Below, piece by piece: positions 9,011-18,103 of a DNA stretch of 64,000 nt (position 1 is the first letter of the stretch; every line of letters starts with the position of its first letter). Origin of the DNA: Neobacillus niacini NBRC 15566 (GTDB lineage: Bacteria > Bacillota > Bacilli > Bacillales > Cytobacillaceae); assembly GCF_001591505.1 (NCBI RefSeq), contig NZ_BCVA01000014.1, positions 46,123 to 110,122 of the forward strand, read 5' to 3'. Position numbers and translations under genes: made by a program. The notes below the pieces were generated by a model. That model worked only from the letters and a program-made list of their open reading frames with translations. It was not told where the DNA came from and searched no databases.

Positions 9011-9856
9011 TTAATATTCATAAAACCCTTTGCCCTTCTTTTTCCCTAAATATCCCAAGGCCACCATTTGCTTTAAATACGTTGGGGATTTAAACCGTTC
9101 CCCATAATTTTCTTCCATAGATGTCAATGCTTTTAGTCCAGTATCAAGACCAGCGAGGTCAGCTAACTGAAATGGACCCATAGGGTGCTTAAAAGCTAAA
9201 CGCATGGCCTTATCAATATCTTCAATGGTAGCTACGCCCTCTTCATAAAGACGAAAAGCTTCAGCTCGTTGTGCTAATAAAAGCCTGGTTGTAATAAACC
9301 CGGGAGTATCTTTATTACAAACAACAGTTTCTTTTCCGATTGTGTGACAAAACGTTTGAACAGTTTGTAATGTTTCTTCTGAAGTCTCTAAACCTTTTAT
9401 AATTTCTACTAGTTTCATAACGGGTACAGGATTAAAGAAATGGGTTCCGATTATTTTTTCCTTACGTAATACTTTAGAACCGATTAACGTTACACTTAAT
9501 TGGGAGGTATTTGTGGCTAGGATTGTTTCTGGAGGACAAATCTCATCTAGTTGCTGAAACAGTTCCTGTTTCAAAGAAAGTACTTCTGGTATCGCTTCAA
9601 TGACTAAGTCCGATTCTTTTACACTTTCATATAAATTTGTCTTTACCTGTATTTTCTGTATACACTTTTTCTTTTCTGTCTCTGTAATTTTTTCAGATTT
9701 AATCATAAGATTTAAACTTCTATCTATATTTTGCAGCCCTTTTTCTAGCATATCGTGATTAATATCTCGTAAAACGACATTATAGCCAGATAATGCTGCT
9801 ATCTGGGCAATTCCATGACCCATAATACCAGCACCTATTACTGAAATATTTTGCAT
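9011..9856 (-). CDS. 3-hydroxyacyl-CoA dehydrogenase (3-hydroxybutyryl-CoA dehydrogenase type)
   Basis: NAD-dependent 281-aa enzyme oxidising (S)-3-hydroxyacyl-CoA to 3-ketoacyl-CoA. The Rossmann motif VIGAGIMGHGIAQ begins at residue 6, the catalytic His139 is in GTHFFNPVPVM, and the C-terminal domain carries HPMGPFQLADLAGLD. Length matches the single-domain HBD family (about 280 aa). GGAGGAG precedes the ATG. It stands between a ligase and a thiolase in the operator-2 operon and supplies the third beta-oxidation step. Confidence 0.93.
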   Translation of the reverse strand: MQNISVIGAGIMGHGIAQIAALSGYNVVLRDINHDMLEKGLQNIDRSLNLMIKSEKITETEKKKCIQKIQVKTNLYESVKESDLVIEAIPEVLSLKQELFQQLDEICPPETILATNTSQLSVTLIGSKVLRKEKIIGTHFFNPVPVMKLVEIIKGLETSEETLQTVQTFCHTIGKETVVCNKDTPGFITTRLLLAQRAEAFRLYEEGVATIEDIDKAMRLAFKHPMGPFQLADLAGLDTGLKALTSMEENYGERFKSPTYLKQMVALGYLGKKKGKGFYEY

Positions 9857-9891
9857 TTTACTCCTCCTTACGAACTGTTCTCTAATAGCAA

Positions 9892-11439
9892 TTATTTAAT
9901 TGTGGTTAAATATTTTGTTTTTAAAGCGTGTTTTTGTATTTTTCCGGTTGTATTACGTGGCAGCTCTTGCACTAGAATAATTTGTTTAGGCAATTTAAAT
10001 TTTGCTAGTCTTTCAGCTAACCAAAGTTGTAGTGACTCAATTGAAAAATTTTCTTCTGAAACAACAAATGCAATAGGGACTTCTCCCCATTTACTATCTG
10101 CAACACTTGTCACGGCTACCTCTCTAACACCTTCATATTGCTCTATGACTTTTTCAATTTCACGAGGATAAACATTCAGTCCGCCAGAAATCATCATATC
10201 TTTTTTACGGTCCACAATATAAACATATCCATCACTATCTATCATTCCAATATCACCGGTATACAACCAACCATCTTTTATGGTTTCTTTCGTAGATTCA
10301 GGGTTTTTCCAATAACCTTCCATTATATTTTTGCCATGAGCAATAATTTCTCCAGTTTCACCAGCATTTACTTCAATTCCAGCGTCATCTACAATTTTCA
10401 GACTAATACCTAACATTTGCTTCCCAACTGAGTTTAATATTTTTTCATACTTTTGATCATGTAAAGCTAATAGATGATCTTCAGGTTTAAGACCTGTGAG
10501 CATAGGGCTTGCTTCAGTTAATCCATATCCATTCCAAAACTTACATTGAAAGGCATCCATCGCTTTCTGTAAGAGGGGAATAGGCATTGGAGCTGCTCCA
10601 TACGTAATCATTTCAAGATGACTAAAAAGATTAGAATCAAAATTTTCCGACTCTAACAGACTAGAAATCATCGTTGGCACTAATAGAGCCTGAGTGATTT
10701 GATATTTTCCTATCATTTGGAAAACTGTATCAGGGTCGAATTTTTTTAAAATAACATGGGTAGCTCCAGCAAATGCCAGGCTAAATACTCTTGAACCTGC
10801 TGACAGATGACACATCGGAGCCACGTTTAAAAAACGATCATGTTGGCGAATGTTTCCTTCTACAACAGATGTCCAGGAATTTGCCATTATATTCCGATTC
10901 GATATCATCACACCCTTTGGTGTTCCTGTTGTACCTGAAGTATAGATTTGTAAGACGATATCACGTTCATATATTGTGTTATTATCATATTTATCTGGGG
11001 CCTCTTGTACTAGGTTTTCATAGGACAAACCAACTAGGACATTTTCCTCAGATTGAAGTTCAACACCATACCTGATACCAGTCACTTTTAAAATCTCCTC
11101 TAACCATCCTGCATGGTCAGAATCAACAAAAATGGCACTCGCTTCTGCATCTTTAATAATCGAACAAATTTCAACTACTGTTAATCGATAATTAATTGGT
11201 ACAGCGACCGAACCCGTTAGAGCGGAAGCAAAAAATAGTTCAGGAATATAGCCATTATTCTGAGATAAAATGACAAACCGATCGCCTTTTCGTAATCCTA
11301 ATTTATCTGTTAATACATTCGATACACGTTGAACCCGAGAAAAGAACTCGCGATAAGTAAGATGACGCTCATTAGAAATGATCGCAAGTTTCCTAGGATT
11401 GACCTTATTATGATGGTTTAAAATATCTTTTACTAACAA
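9892..11439 (-). CDS. Acyl-CoA ligase (AMP-binding), TTG start
   Basis: Second ANL-superfamily acyl-CoA ligase of the cluster, 515 aa. The P-loop YTSGTTGTPKG is at residues 166-176, NGYGLTEASP near 300, GWLYTGDIGMIDSDGYVYIVD near 395 (in part) and the C-terminal Lys in PRNTTGKIQKHAL near 500. The start is a TTG preceded by AGAGGGTGA. It sits directly after the enoyl-CoA hydratase in the operator-2 operon. It differs enough from the ligase at 3.2 kb to suggest a different acid substrate. Confidence 0.93.
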   Translation of the reverse strand: MLVKDILNHHNKVNPRKLAIISNERHLTYREFFSRVQRVSNVLTDKLGLRKGDRFVILSQNNGYIPELFFASALTGSVAVPINYRLTVVEICSIIKDAEASAIFVDSDHAGWLEEILKVTGIRYGVELQSEENVLVGLSYENLVQEAPDKYDNNTIYERDIVLQIYTSGTTGTPKGVMISNRNIMANSWTSVVEGNIRQHDRFLNVAPMCHLSAGSRVFSLAFAGATHVILKKFDPDTVFQMIGKYQITQALLVPTMISSLLESENFDSNLFSHLEMITYGAAPMPIPLLQKAMDAFQCKFWNGYGLTEASPMLTGLKPEDHLLALHDQKYEKILNSVGKQMLGISLKIVDDAGIEVNAGETGEIIAHGKNIMEGYWKNPESTKETIKDGWLYTGDIGMIDSDGYVYIVDRKKDMMISGGLNVYPREIEKVIEQYEGVREVAVTSVADSKWGEVPIAFVVSEENFSIESLQLWLAERLAKFKLPKQIILVQELPRNTTGKIQKHALKTKYLTTIK

Positions 11440-11465
11440 AATATCACCCTCTATTCCGGAAACAC

Positions 11466-12239
11466 CTATTTACCATTAAAGGTAGGTTTTCTTTTTTCTA
11501 AGAAAGCGCTTACTCCCTCATTCTTATCAATTGTCGAACATAATTTTGAGAAGAGTTCACCTTCTTTATTTAATCCTTCTATTAACCCAATATTTATTCC
11601 TTGATTAATACTGATTTTGCTATATTGAACGGCTAAGGGAGCTTTTTTTGTTATGATTTTAGCAATTTTTTCAGCCTCATTTAACAAGTTCTCCTGATTG
11701 ACCACCATTTGAATAATACCCAGCTTTTCTGCTTCATCTGATGTAATCAGCTTCCCAGTATAAATCATTAGTTTTGCGAGTCCTGGGGAAACAAGCTTTG
11801 GCAGTCTCTGTGTTCCACCTCCGCCTGGGATCACCCCTAACCCCACTTCAGGTAAACCAAACTTTGCATTCTGTGTCGCAATACAAATATCACAACACAT
11901 TGCAATTTCAAAACCTCCACCTAATGCTGAAGCATTTATTGCAGCAATAATTGGTATCGGATAGTTCTCAATATAAGAAAATAATTTTCTGCTTTTATTT
12001 ACCCGATTTCTTCCACTTTCTTCATTTAATTTTGCTAATTCCTTTATGTCTGCTCCTGCGACAAAAGTCTTTTCACCTGTGCCGGTCAAGATGATGACGT
12101 GATTGTTATCCTTTAATGATTCTAAGACAACTTGTAGTTCATGCTTCACTTCATCACTTAATGCATTAACTGGTGGATTGTCTATCTGAATAATGGCATA
12201 TTTTTCCTTTTGATGTACTTTGTGAAATTTAAAGCTCAT
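11466..12239 (-). CDS. Enoyl-CoA hydratase
   Basis: A 257-aa crotonase that hydrates 2-enoyl-CoA. Both catalytic glutamates of the classic hydratase are present: Glu111 in GGGFEIAMCCD and Glu131 in GLPEVGLGVIPGGGGTQR. The oxyanion region is VAGADIKEL. It is the promoter-proximal gene of the long operon that runs to 1379, starting shortly downstream of operator 2. Of the three crotonase-fold proteins in the cluster, this is the only one with the full hydratase dyad. Confidence 0.92.
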   Translation of the reverse strand: MSFKFHKVHQKEKYAIIQIDNPPVNALSDEVKHELQVVLESLKDNNHVIILTGTGEKTFVAGADIKELAKLNEESGRNRVNKSRKLFSYIENYPIPIIAAINASALGGGFEIAMCCDICIATQNAKFGLPEVGLGVIPGGGGTQRLPKLVSPGLAKLMIYTGKLITSDEAEKLGIIQMVVNQENLLNEAEKIAKIITKKAPLAVQYSKISINQGINIGLIEGLNKEGELFSKLCSTIDKNEGVSAFLEKRKPTFNGK

Positions 12240-12276
12240 ATGGTAACCTCTTTCCCGATTTATTTTATATAAAATA

Positions 12277-12328
12277 AAAGTGAGATTACTTTCAGTTTTA
12301 TTTTATAACAGCGTAAATATATTGTAAA
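12277..12328 (-). promoter_or_regulatory. Promoter 2 with palindromic operator
   Basis: Promoter for the ten-gene ECH to ACAD operon: -35 TTTACA (12323-12328), 17-bp spacer, -10 TAAAAT (12300-12305). The palindrome AAAGTGAGATTACTTT (12277-12292) follows after 7 bp, so it would cover the transcription start. Spacing and sequence match promoters 1, 3 and 4. Confidence 0.75.
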
Positions 12329-12390
12329 CTAAAAAGTCGATATTTTTAGAATTGTCCAAAAATTTTTGTAAGAACTTTACTATAACTAGT

Positions 12391-12426
12391 AAAAAGATGA
12401 CAAAGTTAACTATTCTTACTTTGTCA
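12391..12426 (-). terminator. Rho-independent terminator of the operator-3 operon
   Basis: Nine-base perfect stem TGACAAAGT/ACTTTGTCA (12398-12406 and 12418-12426), followed on the minus strand by TCTTTTT. It sits just after the DUF35 gene stop and separates the operator-3 unit from promoter 2. Confidence 0.8.
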
Positions 12427-12457
12427 CCTCTTTAATTTCCTTATAACAGAATCAACT

Positions 12458-12862
12458 CTAAACAAGCTCAAACTTAGGTAATACCATCCCTTCTTGCTTT
12501 TGAAATATTACCTTAACATCCATATCACATCGTACTTCCTCAACATCACAATTAATAATATTAGACATCAACCTTACACCCTCATCTAATTCTATTAATG
12601 CGACAATATATGGTACATCCTCTATAAGGGAAGGGTGTGCGGCCCGGCGTGCAATGGTATACGAGTACACTTTGCCTTTTCCACTTGCTTCAACCCAATT
12701 TAGCTGGTCTGACATACAATGAGGGCAAACCTCTCTTGGGTAAAAAATATGATTCTTACAATCATTACATTTTTGAATTAACAGTTTCCCTTCACTGCAG
12801 CCATCCCAAAAGGTTTTAGAATCACCATCAGGTGTTGGAATTGGTTTTTTGTATTCAGTCAT
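12458..12862 (-). CDS. Zn-ribbon/OB-fold protein (DUF35), thiolase partner
   Basis: A 134-aa protein with an N-terminal rubredoxin-like zinc ribbon (Cys32, Cys35, Cys46, Cys49) followed by a DUF35 OB-fold domain containing GKGKVYSYTIARRAAHPS. It ends five bases downstream of its upstream neighbour, the SCP-x/Ltp-type thiolase, and is surely co-translated with it. Such pairs are seen in archaeal HMG-CoA synthase/thiolase complexes and in the steroid retro-aldolase Ltp2-ChsH2, where DUF35 bridges two active sites or channels CoA intermediates. It probably has no catalytic role of its own. Confidence 0.88.
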   Translation of the reverse strand: MTEYKKPIPTPDGDSKTFWDGCSEGKLLIQKCNDCKNHIFYPREVCPHCMSDQLNWVEASGKGKVYSYTIARRAAHPSLIEDVPYIVALIELDEGVRLMSNIINCDVEEVRCDMDVKVIFQKQEGMVLPKFELV

Positions 12863-12866
12863 AACT

Positions 12867-14036
12867 TTAATCCCTCCCTAAAATACACGTAGAAGAAGTG
12901 GAAAGCGAGCCGCCTATACCATTAACCAACGCTATTTTTGCACCTTCTACTTGCCTTTCGGCACATTCCCCGCGCAATTGGCGGACAGCTTCAATTAATA
13001 AAAATATGCCATACATCCCAGGGTGTGCATAGGAAAGACCCCCGCCGTTTGTGTTTAATGGAAAAACTCCGCCAGGGGCAGTTCTTTGATTGGCAACGAA
13101 GTCCCCTCCTTCTCCAGGCTTGCAAAAACCAAGGGCTTCAAGGGTGAGCAAAACAGTAATAGTAAAAGAATCATAGATTTCAACCACATCAATATCATCA
13201 TGTGTAACTCCTGCCATCTCAAATGCCGCTTTTCCAGATTTCTGCGCCGATGTGACCGTTGCTAAATCAGGCATTGCATGAATTGACCAATGGGAATGTG
13301 ATTCTCCCTGGCCCAATATCCAGATAGGTTTCTTTCGACAATCCTTTGCTCGTTCGGCTGAAACTAATACAATCGCTCCTGCGCCATCGGTTACAAGACA
13401 GCAATCCAACAAATGCAGTGGATCACTAATCATTTTAGAATTTAACACATCATCTATCGATAAAGGTTCTCGCTTTGTAGCTTCTGGATTGAGCTGTGCC
13501 CATTTTCTTGTGGCTACAGCAATCTCAGCAAGGTGCTCTTGTTTTGTGCCGTACTGATGCATATGTCTATGAGCTGCCATTGCATAGGCACCTACTGGGT
13601 TTGGCAATCCAAAAGGTGTTTCATATTGCCCTGTAAGAGTAGTTGGTTTAACAGGCAGCCTCACGCTATCTGAGGCTTGCGTACTTCCATATAATATCAA
13701 AGCCACTTCGCACAATCCCGATTGGATTGCAGCTGCTGCATGGCCAACATGTGCTTCAAATGATGAACCACCTATTTGTGTGGAATCCGAATATCTTGGC
13801 TGTATCCCTAAATATTCACCGATAACAGCAGAAGGAAATTGCCCAACTCCAGGCAATCCCCATAATCCTGCTGTAAATAATCCATCCACTTCTTCTTTTT
13901 TAATTCCTGCGTCATCTAATGCCCTTTTAGCTGCCATAGCCTGTATTTGAAAAACGGATTTGTTTCCTATAACTTTGCCGTTTTCTAACTCGACATCTCC
14001 GACCCCCACAATAGCGGCTGCCCTTTTTATTGACAT
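12867..14036 (-). CDS. SCP-x/Ltp-type thiolase-fold protein (possible retro-aldolase)
   Basis: A 389-aa member of the lipid-transfer-protein/SCP-x thiolase family. The usual nucleophilic Cys is absent: the aligned region reads STQIGGSSFEAHVGHAAAA. The C-terminal Cys block of true thiolases is replaced by ALVNGIGGSLS, while the His region is retained as NTNGGGLSYAHPGMYG. Loss of both cysteines argues against Claisen thiolysis and matches Ltp2-like enzymes that perform C-C retro-aldol cleavage of 3-hydroxyacyl-CoA with a DUF35 partner. That partner is the next gene. Function is inferred from the residues and the pairing. Confidence 0.85.
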   Translation of the reverse strand: MSIKRAAAIVGVGDVELENGKVIGNKSVFQIQAMAAKRALDDAGIKKEEVDGLFTAGLWGLPGVGQFPSAVIGEYLGIQPRYSDSTQIGGSSFEAHVGHAAAAIQSGLCEVALILYGSTQASDSVRLPVKPTTLTGQYETPFGLPNPVGAYAMAAHRHMHQYGTKQEHLAEIAVATRKWAQLNPEATKREPLSIDDVLNSKMISDPLHLLDCCLVTDGAGAIVLVSAERAKDCRKKPIWILGQGESHSHWSIHAMPDLATVTSAQKSGKAAFEMAGVTHDDIDVVEIYDSFTITVLLTLEALGFCKPGEGGDFVANQRTAPGGVFPLNTNGGGLSYAHPGMYGIFLLIEAVRQLRGECAERQVEGAKIALVNGIGGSLSTSSTCILGRD

Positions 14037-14111
14037 TTATAAATCGTCCTTCCCCAAATATATTCCGAAATTTCATTTAAAAGGTTTTTTGAACTTTTCT
14101 TTCTCTTACTA

Positions 14112-14873
14112 CTATTCTACTGTTTTGCCGCCGTCAACAAAATAAGTCTGACCAGTAATATAATCAGAAACCTTGGCAGCCAAATACACTGCCATGGACG
14201 AAATATCCTTTGCTTCTCCTAAACGTCTTTGCGGTATCATTTTAAGCATTCGGTCTAAGGCTTTCGGATCCGATAGATCTTTTTTATTTATGTCCGTTGC
14301 AATTAACCCTGGTGCGATAGAGTTAACCTGAATATTGTAACGAGCCCATTCATTTGCGAGTGACCTGGTGAGGTGCATAACAGCCGCCTTGCTCGCTGCA
14401 TAGGGTGCAATATTTCGATAAGCTCTTGAACCTCCGATTGAAGAGATATTGATGATTTTTCCAGTCTTTTGAGGAATCATAATTTCAGCAGCTTGTTGAC
14501 TGCAAAAAAACAGCCCCTTTAAGTTGATATTGAATATATAATCCCATTCTTCTTCTGTCACATTAATGGCTTGATTAGTAGAATTAGCCCCGGCATTATT
14601 TACTAGAATATCAAGTTTTCCAAATTCTTGAAAAGTAGTTTTAAACATTGCTTTAATTTCATTTAGGTTGGAGACATCCGCAGAAATTGGTAGTGCCCTT
14701 CGGTTCATTAGGCTGACTTCATGTGCAATTTCTTCACATTTTCCGATGTCCCTGCCAACAATAACAACATCCGCACCTTGTGCTGCGTAATCTTTTACTA
14801 TTTGTGCACCAATCCCTCTACTTCCTCCTGTGACTAATGCAACCTTACCTGTTAAGTCTAGTAATTTTTCCAA
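14112..14873 (-). CDS. SDR-family oxidoreductase, TTG start
   Basis: Short-chain dehydrogenase/reductase of 253 aa. The cofactor motif TGGSRGIG is at residues 15-22, followed by NNAGANS near 90 and the catalytic Ser-Tyr-Lys in ISSIGGSRAYRNIAPYAASK near 140-160. The TTG start has GGAGG 10 bases upstream; the protein begins MEKLLDLTGK. It lies between an ACAD11-type dehydrogenase and the Ltp-like gene. In the Pseudomonas levulinate (lva) pathway an SDR in the same neighbourhood reduces a 4-keto- to a 4-hydroxyacyl-CoA; an equivalent role is plausible, but so is 3-hydroxyacyl oxidation. Confidence 0.9.
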   Translation of the reverse strand: MEKLLDLTGKVALVTGGSRGIGAQIVKDYAAQGADVVIVGRDIGKCEEIAHEVSLMNRRALPISADVSNLNEIKAMFKTTFQEFGKLDILVNNAGANSTNQAINVTEEEWDYIFNINLKGLFFCSQQAAEIMIPQKTGKIINISSIGGSRAYRNIAPYAASKAAVMHLTRSLANEWARYNIQVNSIAPGLIATDINKKDLSDPKALDRMLKMIPQRRLGEAKDISSMAVYLAAKVSDYITGQTYFVDGGKTVE

Positions 14874-14892
14874 AATAGGTTAGCCTCCTGTC

Positions 14893-16098
14893 CTATTGAT
14901 ATTTTTTAATTTCTAATTTAGCAATAGTAGTTTTATGGACTTCATCTGGACCGTCAGAAATTCGAGTAGTTCTGGCCTTTGCCCACAATTTTGCCATCGG
15001 GAATGTATCACTAACTCCGCCGCCGCCATGTACTTGGATTGCTCGATCGATTACCTTAAGTGCCATTGAGGGTGCTGCTACCTTTATCATCGCTATTTCA
15101 CCCCGAGCTTTTTTGTTTCCAACGGTATCCATCATGTAGGCTGCTCTTTGAGTGAGTAAGCGTGCCTGGTCAATCTCAACTCTTGATTCAGCTATCCAAT
15201 TACGTATAACACCTTGCTCAATTAATGGTTTTCCAAAAGTAACCCGTTGTTGCGCTCTTTTAATCATGTATTCCAAAGAGCGTTCTGCAGAGCCAATCAG
15301 GCGCATACAATGATGAATTCTCCCCGGTCCAAGTCTTCCTTGAGCAATAGCGAATCCTTTTCCTTCAGCCCATAAAATATTCGAAGACGGTACCCGTACA
15401 TTGTCAAAAATCACTTCACTATGCCCATGTGGCGCGTCATCATAACCAAAAACGGATAAATGCTGGATGATTTTTACTCCTGGCGTATCTTTTGGTACAA
15501 GTATCATAGATTGCTGATCATACTTAGGTGCTGTTGGGTCCGTTTTGCCCATGACGATTAATATTTTACAATTTTCATAGGCAATACCAGAAGACCACCA
15601 TTTTCGTCCATTAATGACATAACTGTCACCGTCTTTTCTTATACTTGTTTGAATGTTCGTCGCATCAGAGGAGGCAACCTCGGGTTCTGTCATACAGAAT
15701 GTTGACCGAATCGTTCCAGCTAGTAATGGTTTGAGCCATTTCTCTTTTTGTTCCTCTGTTCCAAACTTCTCTAGTATTTCCATATTTCCAGTATCAGGAG
15801 CCGCGCAATTAAACACCTCAGGTGCCATTAACGAACGTCCCATGATTTCCATTAATGACGAAAACTCTAAATTTGTTAATCCTACTCCGTGTTCATAATC
15901 AGGCATGAACAAATTCCACAGTCCAGCATTTTTAGCTTTTGCTTTCAATTCCTCCAAAATCGGCGGAACCTGCCAACGATTTTCATTTTGATTTAATTGT
16001 TCTTCAAATAAGTTTTCATTGGGATAAATATACTCTTCCATAAATGCCGTAATTTCATTTTCCAACCTTACGAGTTTTTCTGACTTTTCAAATATCAT
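14893..16098 (-). CDS. ACAD11-type acyl-CoA dehydrogenase
   Basis: A 401-aa acyl-CoA dehydrogenase whose signatures are those of the ACAD10/ACAD11 branch: [13 protein letters not shown] (residues 137-149), NGRKWWSSG (163-171), [11 protein letters not shown] and [10 protein letters not shown] near the C-terminus. In vertebrate ACAD11 this domain eliminates phosphate from a 4-phosphoacyl-CoA made by a fused APH-type kinase domain. Here the kinase is the separate gene immediately upstream (21-base gap). It is part of the operator-3 operon. The fold assignment is firm; the 4-hydroxyacyl-CoA function follows from family knowledge and context. Confidence 0.92.
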   Translation of the reverse strand: MIFEKSEKLVRLENEITAFMEEYIYPNENLFEEQLNQNENRWQVPPILEELKAKAKNAGLWNLFMPDYEHGVGLTNLEFSSLMEIMGRSLMAPEVFNCAAPDTGNMEILEKFGTEEQKEKWLKPLLAGTIRSTFCMTEPEVASSDATNIQTSIRKDGDSYVINGRKWWSSGIAYENCKILIVMGKTDPTAPKYDQQSMILVPKDTPGVKIIQHLSVFGYDDAPHGHSEVIFDNVRVPSSNILWAEGKGFAIAQGRLGPGRIHHCMRLIGSAERSLEYMIKRAQQRVTFGKPLIEQGVIRNWIAESRVEIDQARLLTQRAAYMMDTVGNKKARGEIAMIKVAAPSMALKVIDRAIQVHGGGGVSDTFPMAKLWAKARTTRISDGPDEVHKTTIAKLEIKKYQ

Positions 16099-16119
16099 TA
16101 TTCTTACCCTCCATATACT

Positions 16120-17175
16120 TTATAAATTTTTATTCTGGGTTAGTTTTTCTGCATAAATGATGAGATTTTTAACACTATCCTGGAATTTAGCAAAACGGTA
16201 ATCTTGTGTGGCACCGGTTTTGTATCGATAGTAGATTTGTTGTTGAGTGACAGCTATTTTGAAGTAAGCTAAGGCAAGATAGTAATTAAAAGAGGATATA
16301 TCACGATTCGTTTTATTAGCATAGCTTTCTAGAAATTCCTTTCTACTAATAAAACCAGCTTGGGCAGTAGTTGTTTCTAAGCTATTTTTTAGTAAATCAG
16401 AATCCGTTACTTCAACCCAATAACTTAATGAAGCGGCGAGGTCGAATAAAGGGTCCCCAATGGTAGCCATCTCCCAATCTAAAATAGCCGTAATAGATTT
16501 GGAGTCGTCGGAAAGTAAAACATTATTTAACTTAAAGTCGTGGTGGATAAGGGTTGGTTCTTGAGGTTTTGGGATGTTATTAGCCAGCCATTTAATTAAA
16601 TGATCAATAACCTTTATGTCATCTGTTTTATATCTGTCATATCTGTTTATCCAATTTTGAAGTCTTCTTTCAATGAAACCCTGTGGATAACCAAAATTCT
16701 CTAAACCAGCTTTTTTGTAATCCACATTATGAAGTTCTACGATAGCGTCGATCATTAGTTGTGAAATAAGTTGTTTATCTTGGATGGTCATATTTTTTTT
16801 ACGTATCAAATCGTCATTAAGGGTCAGCCCTTTCTTACGTTCCATGATATAAAAAGGACTACCTATAATTGTTTTATCGTCACTGTAAATATAAGGCTTT
16901 GGCGCTAATGGAAAACAAGTATAAAGATTATTTAATAATTCGTACTCTCTTTTCATGTCGTGTGCCTTTGGCGGTAATGGCCCAAATGGCGGTCTTCTTA
17001 ATACTGCTTCCCATTCACCCATTCGGATTTCATAGGTTAAATTCGATTTCCCTGAAGGAAATTGTCTTACCTCTATATTATCATCAGGAATATCCGACAA
17101 TTGATTTAATACAAACTGTTTAAGGGATTTCTGGTCTATTCCTTCTCCCTGTCTAATGGGAATGGTTTCATTCAT
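16120..17175 (-). CDS. APH-fold phosphotransferase (ACAD10/11 kinase-type, LvaA-like)
   Basis: A 351-aa aminoglycoside-phosphotransferase-fold kinase. The ATP-binding lobe contains FPSGKSNLTYEI (residues 39-50), VLRRPPFGPLPPKAHDM, the catalytic loop LIHHDFKLNN with Asp213, and the metal-binding Asp233 in LDWEMATIGDP. These match the N-terminal domain of ACAD10/11 rather than an antibiotic-resistance enzyme. It is the first gene behind operator 3, with AGGAGG before the ATG, and is followed by the ACAD11-type dehydrogenase and an SDR. The likely activity is 4-phosphorylation of a 4-hydroxyacyl-CoA; substrate chain unknown. Confidence 0.9.
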   Translation of the reverse strand: MNETIPIRQGEGIDQKSLKQFVLNQLSDIPDDNIEVRQFPSGKSNLTYEIRMGEWEAVLRRPPFGPLPPKAHDMKREYELLNNLYTCFPLAPKPYIYSDDKTIIGSPFYIMERKKGLTLNDDLIRKKNMTIQDKQLISQLMIDAIVELHNVDYKKAGLENFGYPQGFIERRLQNWINRYDRYKTDDIKVIDHLIKWLANNIPKPQEPTLIHHDFKLNNVLLSDDSKSITAILDWEMATIGDPLFDLAASLSYWVEVTDSDLLKNSLETTTAQAGFISRKEFLESYANKTNRDISSFNYYLALAYFKIAVTQQQIYYRYKTGATQDYRFAKFQDSVKNLIIYAEKLTQNKNL

Positions 17176-17195
17176 TTAGATTCCTCCTAAAAGTA

Positions 17196-17247
17196 AAAGT
17201 GAGCACACTTTCATTTTAATTTTAAAAGAATATTTAGAAAATTTCAA
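17196..17247 (-). promoter_or_regulatory. Promoter 3 with palindromic operator
   Basis: Promoter for the kinase-ACAD-SDR-Ltp-DUF35 operon: -35 TTGAAA (17242-17247), 17-bp spacer, -10 TAAAAT (17219-17224). The best operator copy, AAAGTGAGCACACTTT (17196-17211), starts 7 bp below the -10 box and overlaps the expected transcription start. Confidence 0.78.
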
Positions 17248-17281
17248 CTTATATATTGTGTATTTAAATATTTTTTTGATT

Positions 17282-18070
17282 TTACTTACCGATGAAATTT
17301 GGTGCCCGTTTTTCTCTAAATGCTAGTAACCCTTCTTTATGATCCGTTGTCTGCTGCAAAACTGCCTGCGCAAAATTTTCATATTGGATCGTCCCATTTA
17401 AATCAAGGTATTGACTGTTTTCTATAATCGTTTTAACAAATGTCATAGCCTGTAAGGGTCCAGCTGCTAATTTTTTTGCATAGTCTAATCCTTCAGATAA
17501 TGCTTGATCTTCCTCAACTAATCTATTTACAATTCCATACTGGTAAGCCTCCGCTGCAGTCACAATAGCACCAGAAAATATTAATTCTTTTGCTTTCCAT
17601 GGACCAACTATTTTTGGCAGAAAATGAAGAAGTCCACAGTCTGGTACTAACCCTACATTAATAAAACTTAATCCAAACTTTGCATTTTTCTGGGCTAAAA
17701 TAATGTCACTGGCCAATGCTAAACTCAACCCAGCTCCCATTGCATAGCCGTTTATAACGGAAATAAAAATCTTTTTCATCTCTGTGATACGTGTTATAAC
17801 CTTAGTGGCCTGACTCATGATTTCAATCGTTTCAAGGGTAGTCCTATCCCCCATACTTTTTACATTTCCACCGGCACTAAATGCTTTACCTTTACCTGTT
17901 AATACGACAATCTTCACTTCTAAGTCGTTTTCAACTTGATTTAGTACATGGTTTAAATCATTGATTAGTTCGGAATCTAGGGCGTTTAGGGTTTCGGCTG
18001 AATTTAATGTTATGACCGCTATATTTTCAATAACGTCATACTTAACTTTTTGATTGAATGTCATCTTCAT
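17282..18070 (-). CDS. Enoyl-CoA hydratase/isomerase family protein (PaaG-like)
   Basis: A 262-aa crotonase-fold protein. The two hydratase glutamates are replaced (GAGLSLALASD and LSFINVGLV), but VPDCG keeps the Asp used by PaaG-type 3,2-enoyl-CoA isomerases. An isomerase role is therefore more likely than hydration; it could move a double bond during degradation of an unsaturated or ring-derived acyl-CoA. A terminator at 18.1 kb separates it from the genes upstream, so it may have its own weak promoter or depend on read-through. The start is ATG 18070 or the second in-frame ATG at 18064 (AAGGA 9 bases before). Confidence 0.88.
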   Translation of the reverse strand: MKMTFNQKVKYDVIENIAVITLNSAETLNALDSELINDLNHVLNQVENDLEVKIVVLTGKGKAFSAGGNVKSMGDRTTLETIEIMSQATKVITRITEMKKIFISVINGYAMGAGLSLALASDIILAQKNAKFGLSFINVGLVPDCGLLHFLPKIVGPWKAKELIFSGAIVTAAEAYQYGIVNRLVEEDQALSEGLDYAKKLAAGPLQAMTFVKTIIENSQYLDLNGTIQYENFAQAVLQQTTDHKEGLLAFREKRAPNFIGK

Positions 18071-18103
18071 GCATTCCTTTCAAAACCTTAATAAATTATG
18101 ATG

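Noticed and set aside
11501..11514. cre-like AGAAAGCGCTTACT
   Set aside because: Lies at the 3' end of the enoyl-CoA hydratase coding region, where the bases are explained by conserved residues; not counted as regulatory.
16120..17175. Aminoglycoside resistance kinase
   Set aside because: The APH fold is shared, but the motifs and the ACAD neighbour fit the ACAD10/11 kinase branch.
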